From positions 1 to 23,372 of the forward strand of contig JAEZFY010000223.1 in NCBI GenBank assembly GCA_023417265.1: a DNA stretch of 23,372 bases, written 5' to 3'. Of this stretch, positions 6,535 to 13,825 are shown one piece after another; positions within the stretch are counted from its first letter, which is position 1, and every line of letters begins with the position of its first letter. The position numbers and the translations under genes are program-made. Below the pieces are notes generated by a model. That model saw nothing but the letters and a program-made list of their open reading frames with translations. It did not search any database and was not told the origin of the DNA. The DNA is from Actinomycetes bacterium (GTDB taxonomy: Bacteria; Actinomycetota; Acidimicrobiia; Acidimicrobiales; Ilumatobacteraceae).

Positions 6535-7016
6535 GCACCGCCGACCCGAGCCAACTGTCGCTCGAGGAGCTGCGCGACCTGCGCAACCGGCTGCAGGCCG
6601 AAGACGACGTCGTTTCCTACGTGCGCCGTGTCGCCCAAGCCCGGCTCGACCTCGTCCGCGCCGAGCAGCACCTGCGCGAGCGCGGTGAGGGTCACGACGA
6701 CCTGCCCACCGAGTTGCGAGTGGTCCTCTCGCAGCAGCTCACCGGTGGGCCGCCGCGCCCGCCGCGCCCCAACCCGGCCCTCGACGACGCACCGCTGATC
6801 GACGAACTCGACGCGCTGTGCGCCGAGCACGGCTTCAGCCGGCTCACCGACCTCGGGATCGAAGACCTCGCCGAGCTCGAGTCGCACCTGGCCCGCTTCG
6901 AGCACGAGGTATCGGGCGACCGGCGGGCCCGTTTCGAACAACTCGACGCGCTCAGCGCCGAACTCGTCCGCCGCTATCGCGAAGGCGAAGCGAGCGTCGA
7001 CGGCCTGCTCGAGTAA
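6531..7016 (+). CDS. rsiG: RsiG-like c-di-GMP-binding anti-sigma factor
   Basis: A 161-residue, largely helical protein. In Streptomyces, RsiG holds the sigma factor WhiG inactive when bound to c-di-GMP through two copies of E(X)3S(X)2R(X)3Q(X)3D on a coiled coil. Both copies are visible here: D25, S29, R32, Q36, D40 in the first helix (Asp for Glu at the first place) and E124, S128, R131, F135, D139 in the second (Phe for Gln). The linker between is Pro-rich (residues 72-90). The sequence VSYVRRVAQARLDLVRAE matches the family style well. It overlaps the MoaD-like gene by 4 bp and lies 45 bp before the ABC exporter genes. No WhiG/FliA sigma gene is in the window. Function is inferred from the motif. 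Confidence 0.75.
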   Translation: MSTADPSQLSLEELRDLRNRLQAEDDVVSYVRRVAQARLDLVRAEQHLRERGEGHDDLPTELRVVLSQQLTGGPPRPPRPNPALDDAPLIDELDALCAEHGFSRLTDLGIEDLAELESHLARFEHEVSGDRRARFEQLDALSAELVRRYREGEASVDGLLE

Positions 7017-7061
7017 CCGCCTGCGGCGGATCGCCCACCGCGCTGGCATGCTGGCGGGCGG

Positions 7062-8798
7062 ATGAAACTGTGGCGGCTGCTCCGATCGCGACTGCGCCCG
7101 TATCGCCGGTTGCTCGGCGTGCTGGTGCTGTTGCAGACGCTGCAGGCGTTGGCGATGTTGATGCTGCCGGCCCTCTCGGCCGACCTGATCGACCGCGGCG
7201 TGTTCGGTGGCGACGAGCCGTTCATCTGGCGCACCGGCGGGGTGATGCTCGGCTTCGCCGCCGTGCAGGTGGTGCTCGCCAGCGCCGCCGTGTGGGTCGG
7301 CGGGCGCGTGGCGATGGCGTTCTCCCGCGACGTGCGCCGCGACCTGTTCCAGCGGGTCACCGCGTTCTCGGCCCGCGAGGTCGGGTCGTTCGGGGCGCCG
7401 TCGCTGATCACACGTATCACCAACGACGTCGCCCAGGTGCAGATCCTCGTCGTCATGTCGACGACGATGATGCTCGCCGCGCCGATCACGATGGTGGCCG
7501 GGATCGTGATGGCGGTCCGCGAGGACGTCGGCCTGTCGATCGTGTTCGCGGTCGCGATCCCGATCGTGGTCGTCGCCCTCGGGCAGTTGATCGTGCGTCT
7601 CGTACCCACGTTCCAGGCGATGCAATTGCGGATCGACGACGTCAACCGGGTGTTGCGCGAGCAGATCAGCGGGGTGCGCGTCGTGCGCGCGTTCGTGCGC
7701 GAGCCCGAAGAGACGCAGCGCTTCGCCGAGGCCAACGCCGAACTCACCGGCCTCGCGCTGACCTCGGGTCGCCTCTTCGCGCGCATGTTCCCGACGGTCG
7801 GGCTGATCGTCAACGGCGCCAACATCGCCACGGTCGCGCTTGCCGCACCGGCGATCGAGCGCGGCGATCTGCAGGTCGGTTCGCTCGTCGCCTACCTCAG
7901 CTATCTCGTGCAGATCCTGATGTCGGTCGTGATGTTGACGTTCCTCGCCTCGCTGATCCCGCGGGCGTCGGTGGCCGCCGACCGGATCGTCGACGTGCTC
8001 GACACCGACCCGAGCGTGCGCGCCGCCGACCAGCCGGTCACCACGCTCGAATCGCGCGGCACGGTCGAGTTCCGCAACGTCGGGTTCGCCTACCCGGGTG
8101 CCGAGCGGCCGGTGCTGACCGACGTCTCGTTCCGCATCGAGCCGGGCACCACGACGGCGGTGATCGGCAGCACCGGGGCGGGCAAGACCACGATCGCCAA
8201 CCTGGTCGTGCGCCTCTTCGACGCCACGGACGGCTCGGTGCTCGTCGGCGGCGTCGACGTCCGCGAGCTCGACCCGGCGCTCCTGTGGGGCCATATCGGC
8301 TACGTACCGCAACGGGCCTTCTTGTTCGCCGGCACGGTCGCGTCGAACCTGCGGTTCGGGAAGCCGACCGCCACCGACGCCGAACTGTGGGAGGCCCTCG
8401 AGATCGCCCAGGCAGCCGACTTCGTACGGGCCATGCCCGACGGCCTCGACAGCGAGATCGCCCAAGGTGGCACCAACGTGTCGGGCGGTCAGCGACAACG
8501 CCTGGCGATCGCTCGGGCGCTCGTCGTGCATCCCGACCTATACGTGTTCGACGACTCGTTCTCGGCGCTCGACCTCGCCACCGACGCCCGGTTGCGAGCG
8601 GCGCTCGAACCGCACACCGCCGAAGCGGCGATGCTGATCGTCGCCCAACGTGTCTCGACGATCCGCAACGCCGACCAGATTCTCGTGCTCGAGGACGGCC
8701 GCGTCGTGGGCGCCGGCACCCACGACGAACTGCTGACGACGTGCGCCGAGTACACCGAAATCGTCGAGTCGCAACACGCCACCGGGGTGGTCGCATGA
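7062..8798 (+). CDS. ABC exporter half-transporter, degenerate-site subunit
   Basis: A 578-residue type IV ABC exporter half: membrane domain at about 1-310 with six predicted helices, nucleotide-binding domain at about 340-578. The NBD has Walker A GSTGAGKTT (369-377) and a good signature VSGGQRQR (473-480). However, the Walker B catalytic Glu is Asp (VFDDSF, D498) and the switch His is Gln (VAQRVST, Q529). Its own ATP site is therefore expected to hydrolyse poorly. The stop overlaps the start of the next half-transporter in an ATGA, so the two should assemble as a heterodimer of the TM287/288, LmrCD or TmrAB kind. Substrate unknown; drugs, lipids or peptides are possible. Confidence 0.92.
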   Translation: MKLWRLLRSRLRPYRRLLGVLVLLQTLQALAMLMLPALSADLIDRGVFGGDEPFIWRTGGVMLGFAAVQVVLASAAVWVGGRVAMAFSRDVRRDLFQRVTAFSAREVGSFGAPSLITRITNDVAQVQILVVMSTTMMLAAPITMVAGIVMAVREDVGLSIVFAVAIPIVVVALGQLIVRLVPTFQAMQLRIDDVNRVLREQISGVRVVRAFVREPEETQRFAEANAELTGLALTSGRLFARMFPTVGLIVNGANIATVALAAPAIERGDLQVGSLVAYLSYLVQILMSVVMLTFLASLIPRASVAADRIVDVLDTDPSVRAADQPVTTLESRGTVEFRNVGFAYPGAERPVLTDVSFRIEPGTTTAVIGSTGAGKTTIANLVVRLFDATDGSVLVGGVDVRELDPALLWGHIGYVPQRAFLFAGTVASNLRFGKPTATDAELWEALEIAQAADFVRAMPDGLDSEIAQGGTNVSGGQRQRLAIARALVVHPDLYVFDDSFSALDLATDARLRAALEPHTAEAAMLIVAQRVSTIRNADQILVLEDGRVVGAGTHDELLTTCAEYTEIVESQHATGVVA

Positions 8799-10687
8799 GC
8801 GACAACGGCAACCGTCCGGGTGACGAGAACATCCATCGCAGCGCGGCTGCGATCCAGGCCCGGCGCAGCAGCGTCGGCCCGGCGCGGGCGGTCGGGATGC
8901 CGGTCGAACGGACCGACAACTTCTGGCCCACGGTGCGCCGGCTCGGGCGACTGCTCGGCCGGGAGACGCGCCTGTTGTGGCTCGTCGCCGCGTTCACGCT
9001 GGTGAGCGTCACCCTCATGTCGTACGGCCCGCGGCTGCTCGGCCAGGCCACCGACGTGATCGTCGACGGGGTCCGCCTCGGCGACGTCGACTCGGGCGCG
9101 CTCACCCGCAAGCTGGCCCTCGCGGCGGTGCTGTACGTGATCGCCACGGCGGCCCAGTGGGGCCAGGCCTACACCGTGACGGGCATCGTTCAACGCTCGA
9201 TGCAGCACCTGCGCGACGAAGTCGAGGTCAAGCTGCACCGCTTGCCGCTCACCTACGTCGACGTGCACTCGCGCGGCGACCTGCTCAGCCGTGTCACCAA
9301 CGACATCGACAACCTCGCTCAGAGCCTGCAGCAGACGTGCTCGCAGATCCTCCAGAACGTGTGCCTGCTGATCGCGGTCGGGGTGATGATGCTGGTCGTC
9401 TCCCCGCCGCTGGCGCTGGTGGCGCTGATCAGCGTGCCGCTGGTGCTGCTGACGATCCGGTTCGTCGGGTCGCGAGCGCGCCCCAAGTTCCTCGCCCAGT
9501 GGCGACACACCGGAGCCGTCAACTCGCGCACCGAGGAAGTGTTCACCGGGCATGCGATCGTCAAAGTGTTCGGCCGCCAGACCGACGCTGAGCAACAGTT
9601 CGCCGAGGACAACGAGCGCCTGTTCGACGCCAGCTTCCAGGCCCAGTTCCGCTCGAACCTCGTGCAGCCGCTGATGGCGCTGATCGGCAACCTGCAGTTC
9701 GTCGCCGTGGCCGTCGCCGGGGGTATGCGCATCTCGTCGGGCGCGGCGACCGTCGGCGAAGTCCAGGCGATGATCCAGTACACCCGCAACTTCGCCCAGC
9801 CGTTGACGATGGTGGCGACGATGTTCGCGACGTTCCAGTCGGGCGTCGCCAGCGCTGAACGCGTGCTCGAACTGCTCGACGCCGACGAGCTCTCCGCCGA
9901 GCACCCACCGGTGCTCGGCATGCCGACCGATCCCGACGCCACCGAGGTGCGCGGCCGGGTCGTGTTCGAGCACGTCGACTTCGGCTACTCACCCGACCGG
10001 CCGCTGATCACCGACCTGCACGTCGCCGCCGAACCCGGCCAGACGATTGCGATCGTCGGGCCCACGGGCGCCGGCAAGACCACCATCGTCAACCTGCTGA
10101 TGCGCTTCTACGAGCTCGATGGCGGGCGGATCACGCTCGACGGCATCGACATCGCGGCGATGCCGCGCGCCGAGCTGCGGGCGCGCATCGGGATGGTGCT
10201 CCAGGACACGTGGTTGTTCGGCGGCACGATCCGCGAGAACCTGCGCTACGGCAACCCGGCCGCCACCGACGAGCAAGTCGTCGCCGCCGCCACCGCCGCC
10301 TACGTCGACCGCTTCGTACGGCACCTACCCGATGGCTACGACACGGTCATCAACGACGAAGGCGACAACATCTCCGCCGGCGAGAAGCAGCTGATGACGA
10401 TCGCCCGGGCGTTCCTCGCCGACCCGTCGATTCTGATCCTCGACGAAGCCACCTCGTCGGTCGACACGCGCACCGAAGTGCTGATCCAAGAGGCGATGAA
10501 CCGTCTCCGGGCGAACCGCACCAGCTTCGTGATCGCCCACCGCCTGTCGACGATCCGTGGCGCCGACGTGATCCTCGTGATGGAACACGGCCGCATCGTC
10601 GAACAGGGCAGCCACGCCGAACTGCTCGAGCGGGACGGCGCCTACGCGGCCCTGTACAACGCCCAGTTCGCCGGCCTCGCCACCTGA
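8795..10687 (+). CDS. ABC exporter half-transporter, catalytic-site subunit
   Basis: A 630-residue half-exporter. A polar N-terminal extension of about 55 residues precedes the membrane domain (about 60-360); the NBD follows. Walker A is GPTGAGKTT (422-430), Walker B ends LILDEA with catalytic E551, and the switch histidine is H582 (IAHRLST). Its signature motif is atypical, ISAGEKQ (526-532) instead of LSGGQ. Paired with the previous gene, this subunit supplies the competent Walker B and switch His while the partner supplies the good signature, giving one active and one degenerate site. The start is set by the 4-bp overlap with the upstream gene; the long upstream open frame is a shadow. Confidence 0.92.
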   Translation: MSDNGNRPGDENIHRSAAAIQARRSSVGPARAVGMPVERTDNFWPTVRRLGRLLGRETRLLWLVAAFTLVSVTLMSYGPRLLGQATDVIVDGVRLGDVDSGALTRKLALAAVLYVIATAAQWGQAYTVTGIVQRSMQHLRDEVEVKLHRLPLTYVDVHSRGDLLSRVTNDIDNLAQSLQQTCSQILQNVCLLIAVGVMMLVVSPPLALVALISVPLVLLTIRFVGSRARPKFLAQWRHTGAVNSRTEEVFTGHAIVKVFGRQTDAEQQFAEDNERLFDASFQAQFRSNLVQPLMALIGNLQFVAVAVAGGMRISSGAATVGEVQAMIQYTRNFAQPLTMVATMFATFQSGVASAERVLELLDADELSAEHPPVLGMPTDPDATEVRGRVVFEHVDFGYSPDRPLITDLHVAAEPGQTIAIVGPTGAGKTTIVNLLMRFYELDGGRITLDGIDIAAMPRAELRARIGMVLQDTWLFGGTIRENLRYGNPAATDEQVVAAATAAYVDRFVRHLPDGYDTVINDEGDNISAGEKQLMTIARAFLADPSILILDEATSSVDTRTEVLIQEAMNRLRANRTSFVIAHRLSTIRGADVILVMEHGRIVEQGSHAELLERDGAYAALYNAQFAGLAT

Positions 10688-10746
10688 CCGCCGGCACGGC
10701 CGCGCCGGACTCGCCGGGGACGCACGGCGCGTCGTACGGTCCCGGC

Positions 10747-11634
10747 ATGAGCCGGGAGCTTCGCGTGTTGATGGACGGCGGTCACTTCTTCGAGGGGCCC
10801 CGCTGGCACGCGGGCAAGTGGTGGGTGTCCGACTTCTACGCCCACTGCGTGTACTCGATCACGCCCGACGGCGCGGCCACCGTCGAGCTCGAGGTGCCCA
10901 CCCAACCCTCGGGTCTCGGCTGGCTGCCCGACGGGTCGTTGCTCGTCGTGTCGATGCTCGACCACAAGGTGCTGCGCCGCGACCCGGCCGGCGACGTCAG
11001 CGAGTACGCCGATCTCGGCGAGTACTGCGGCGGCCACGCCAACGACATGATCGTCACCCCTGACGGGCACGCCTACGTCGGCAACTTCGGATTCGACCTG
11101 ATGTCGCTGCGCGACCCGCGCACGACCAGCCTCGTGCACATCGGCCCCGACGGTTCGGTGAGCGTGGCCGCCACCGATGTCAACTTCCCGAACGGCTCGG
11201 TGCTGCTCTCGGATGGGGCGACGCTGGTGGTCGGCGAGACGCTCGGCGCCAAGTACACGGCGTGGACGATCCAACCCGACGGCTCGCTCGCCGACCGGCG
11301 CACGTGGGCCGAGCTGGGCACACCGCTGCAGGCCGACGACGACGGCAACATCGTCGCCTTCCCGTCGGTCGCCCCCGACGGGTGCGCAGTCGACGCCGAC
11401 GACCGGATCTGGATGGCCGATGCCGTCGGCGGGCGCGTGGCGCTCGTCGCCGGTGGCGACGACGGGGTCGGCAGCATCCTCGACGAGATCGCCGCCCCCG
11501 ACGGGCTGGGGTTCTTCGCCTGCGCGATCGGGGGCACCGACGGCCCGACGCTGCTCGTGTGCGCCGCGCCCGACTACTTCGCCGAACAGCGCATGGCCGC
11601 CACCGAGGCCGTGCTCTACACCGTGGAGTTGTAA
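10747..11634 (+). CDS. SMP-30/gluconolactonase/LRE-like six-bladed propeller protein
   Basis: A 295-residue protein with repeated PDG-type blade motifs (TPDGAATVEL, LPDGSLLVVS, TPDGHAYVGN, QPDGSLADRR) typical of SMP-30/gluconolactonase-like propellers. The likely divalent-metal ligands are E16 in FFEGPRW, N99 in HANDM, an Asn in NFPNGSV, and D211 in APDGCAVDAD. Family enzymes hydrolyse lactones of sugars or related compounds; the substrate cannot be predicted. No signal peptide, so cytosolic. It starts 59 bp after the ABC exporter and may be the last gene of that transcript. A strong hairpin starts immediately after its stop codon. Confidence 0.88.
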   Translation: MSRELRVLMDGGHFFEGPRWHAGKWWVSDFYAHCVYSITPDGAATVELEVPTQPSGLGWLPDGSLLVVSMLDHKVLRRDPAGDVSEYADLGEYCGGHANDMIVTPDGHAYVGNFGFDLMSLRDPRTTSLVHIGPDGSVSVAATDVNFPNGSVLLSDGATLVVGETLGAKYTAWTIQPDGSLADRRTWAELGTPLQADDDGNIVAFPSVAPDGCAVDADDRIWMADAVGGRVALVAGGDDGVGSILDEIAAPDGLGFFACAIGGTDGPTLLVCAAPDYFAEQRMAATEAVLYTVEL

Positions 11635-11662
11635 GCGCGCGAGCCGAGCGGCTCGGGCGCGC
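11635..11662 (+). terminator. GC-rich hairpin directly after a stop codon
   Basis: GCGCGC then GAGCC (11635-11645), a four-base loop, GGCTC, a two-base bulge and GCGCGC (to 11662). The hairpin starts at the base after the TAA of the SMP-30-like gene, between convergent genes. No T tract. Confidence 0.5.
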
Positions 11663-11716
11663 GACCGACGGGCGCCTCGAGACCGCGCGGATTCAGTGTC
11701 GTGGTCGTTGGTCCGG

Positions 11717-11935
11717 TCAGTGGGCGCAGCCGCAGCCGCCGCCGCAGCAGCCGCCACTACTTCCTCCACCGAGTTCGGCACCGCTGGCCGCCCCGGCGCG
11801 GGCGAACATCGACAGCAGGCGGACGGTGTCGGTGTGACCGTCGGGGCATGCTGCCGGCTCGCCGGCGGCGCTCATCGGACGGCGCTGTTCGAACACCTCG
11901 TCGCACGTGCGGCAGCGGAACTCGTAGACGGCCAT
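11717..11935 (-). CDS. FmdB-family zinc-ribbon protein
   Basis: A 72-residue protein beginning MAVYEFRCRTC, the usual start of FmdB-type putative regulators with an N-terminal zinc ribbon. The first metal pair is C8/C11. The second is C30 with H34 (CPDGH) rather than the common CxxC. The C-terminal 15 residues are Gly- and Cys-rich (GGCCGGGCGCAH; C63, C64, C68, C70), giving a second possible metal-binding patch seen in other actinobacterial members. It starts 19 bp after the DUF2207-like gene on the same strand, so the two are probably co-transcribed. Despite the family name, direct DNA binding is not established. Confidence 0.82.
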   Translation of the reverse strand: MAVYEFRCRTCDEVFEQRRPMSAAGEPAACPDGHTDTVRLLSMFARAGAASGAELGGGSSGGCCGGGCGCAH

Positions 11936-11954
11936 CGGTGGCGATGCTACGGCG

Positions 11955-13724
11955 CTACTCGACGACGCGGAATCGCGAGGTGCCGTCGGAGTTGGCTGGC
12001 TCCGACGGCGCCGCATCGGCCGGCGTGCCGAACTGCTCGTCGAGCAACGCCTGGCTTTCGGCAAGATGCTGGCGGACCGTCTTGCCGTCCGGACCGACCG
12101 CGTCGAGTTGTTCGGGGGTGAGCCGTGCTGCCTGACGGGCGACGAGGCCGGCGAGCATGCCCCCCACGGCACCGGTGAGCCCACCCCCGGCCCGGTCGAG
12201 CACCGAGCCGACCGCCGCGTCGAGCGCCGAACGGGCGGCGGCGACGGTGGGATGAGCGGGCGCCGGCACGAGCGTCTCGACCGAGGCGACGTAGCCGAGC
12301 AGCGGACTGACCTGGAGTCGCACCCGGGCGCCCTGGCGGACCTGGTGATAGATCGAACTGCGCACCCGGAAGGCGAGGATCGTGTCGATCTCGCGGGTGT
12401 GCGTCGTCCGCGTGTCGACCGCGAGATAGTAGGTCGGTTCGCTGTCGTCGCTGCCGCCGAACTGGCGGGCCCGGACGAGCTCGCCCTCGACGGTGCGCCG
12501 CCGGAAGACGTCGGCGCAACCGGCCACGAAGCGCACCAACGCGTGGGCGACGACCGCGACGGCCAGCACCGTGACGGCGATCGCGACGAGGTTGATCCAC
12601 CGCTCCTGGCTCGGCGTGATGTCGACGTACTCGCGGTAGTGCCGCTCCCACGTCGCGTCGGCCACGTTCCACGCCGCCCACGCGAGGGCGGCGAACGCTC
12701 CGCCGGTCAGCAGCGACGTGACGGCGACCAGCAGCGGATGGCGTCCCCAACCGGGCCGCAGTGTGCGGTACCGAACGTCGACCCGACGCCATTGGCCGGT
12801 GGCGCGGCTCCACGCGTGGCGGTCGTGTTCAGACTCGAACGGAATCTGTCGGCGGACCTCGCGGGCGAGTCCGAACGCTGTGGCGTAGGCGAGATGGCGA
12901 TCCCAGATCGCTACCGAGGCGGCCGGCTTGTTCGCGAACTCGCCGGTGTCGCAGTAGAAGTCGCGGACGCCCATCCAATGCGCCGCGGCGGCGACGCCGG
13001 CGGGGGTGTCGCGCTGGGCGGCGAAGCGACTCATCCACAGCGCGCCACCGATCAGCAACAGCGACACCACCACGGCGAGCCCGGCGAGCACGTTCCCGAG
13101 CGATGCCCAGTCGGCCACGTCGGTCGACTCGTCGGCGGTGTCGAAGGCGATGATCGCCGGGAGCGGCGCAAGCGTGGCCAGGCCCCACGCGGCGGTGATC
13201 TGCAACCATCCCCACCTTCGCGTGCACAAGCCGAGCTGCTGGGCGTGGTGCACGACATCGCGGGCGAACGCCTTGAACCAGCGCTTGGAGAGTTGCTTCT
13301 GGCCGGTGGTCAGCACGCGGGTCGGTACGACACCGTCGATCGCGTGGTGCTCGATGTGGTCGAGCACCCGCCGTTCGTACGGCTGCAGGGCGTCGTTGGC
13401 AGGGCGTGTCGACCGCGTGCGAATGATCGTTTCGTCCCCGTAGTCCTCGATCGCGAACCACTTGCGGGCAGCCAGGTCGACGACCGTGGCCGGAACGGCG
13501 TCGTCCTCGACCGTGAACCCGCCCGTCAGCAGGTCGACCACCGCCGGCGGCTCGGGCCGCAGGTCCATCGTGGCCGCACCGGGAACGATCTTCGTCAGCC
13601 GGTTGCGGCGCAGCATGACGGCGAGCACGAGACCGGCCATCACGGCGACCGCGAGCACCCCCGCACCGACGGCCGGGGCGACCTCGATCGCCCGCGGCCC
13701 GGACGTCACCGCAGCCGACACCAT
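11955..13724 (-). CDS. DUF2207-like membrane protein
   Basis: A 589-residue protein with the ATG at 13724 preferred over a GTG at 13730. A membrane helix (about 17-38) is followed by a cytosolic region whose start (PEPPAVVDLLTGGF, then VVDLAARKWFAIED) matches the C-terminal part of DUF2207/YciQ-type proteins. Further hydrophobic pairs lie at about 173-231 and 335-410. The C-terminal 180 residues are soluble, with a beta-rich stretch and an Ala-rich helical end. Typical DUF2207 proteins carry a secreted N-terminal domain before the first helix; here it is missing. Function unknown. It heads a probable two-gene unit with the FmdB-like protein and is divergent from the GGDEF-EAL gene across 101 bp. 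Confidence 0.75.
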   Translation of the reverse strand: MVSAAVTSGPRAIEVAPAVGAGVLAVAVMAGLVLAVMLRRNRLTKIVPGAATMDLRPEPPAVVDLLTGGFTVEDDAVPATVVDLAARKWFAIEDYGDETIIRTRSTRPANDALQPYERRVLDHIEHHAIDGVVPTRVLTTGQKQLSKRWFKAFARDVVHHAQQLGLCTRRWGWLQITAAWGLATLAPLPAIIAFDTADESTDVADWASLGNVLAGLAVVVSLLLIGGALWMSRFAAQRDTPAGVAAAAHWMGVRDFYCDTGEFANKPAASVAIWDRHLAYATAFGLAREVRRQIPFESEHDRHAWSRATGQWRRVDVRYRTLRPGWGRHPLLVAVTSLLTGGAFAALAWAAWNVADATWERHYREYVDITPSQERWINLVAIAVTVLAVAVVAHALVRFVAGCADVFRRRTVEGELVRARQFGGSDDSEPTYYLAVDTRTTHTREIDTILAFRVRSSIYHQVRQGARVRLQVSPLLGYVASVETLVPAPAHPTVAAARSALDAAVGSVLDRAGGGLTGAVGGMLAGLVARQAARLTPEQLDAVGPDGKTVRQHLAESQALLDEQFGTPADAAPSEPANSDGTSRFRVVE

Positions 13725-13825
13725 CCCCACCGGGGGTACGGTACTGGTGTTGCGGTATCTGCCGAGCCGATTTCCGGGCGCGGCTTTCGCTCAAGCGGGG
13801 GCCTGGACGTGCCGATGAGCGTGCA

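Noticed and set aside
6399..8531. 710-codon minus-strand open frame
   Set aside because: It is rich in His, Asp, Arg and Gln, typical of the antisense of high-GC genes, and lies opposite clear RsiG-like and ABC genes.
6818..8794. Plus-strand frame running into the second ABC gene as one 1289-residue protein
   Set aside because: The first part is a low-complexity shadow of the RsiG-like and first ABC genes; domain content starts after ATG 8795.
13766..13773. GCCGATTT, resembling a FliA/WhiG-type -10 box upstream of the GGDEF-EAL gene
   Set aside because: No TAAA-like -35 lies about 15 bases upstream, so a link between the RsiG target sigma and this gene is not supported.
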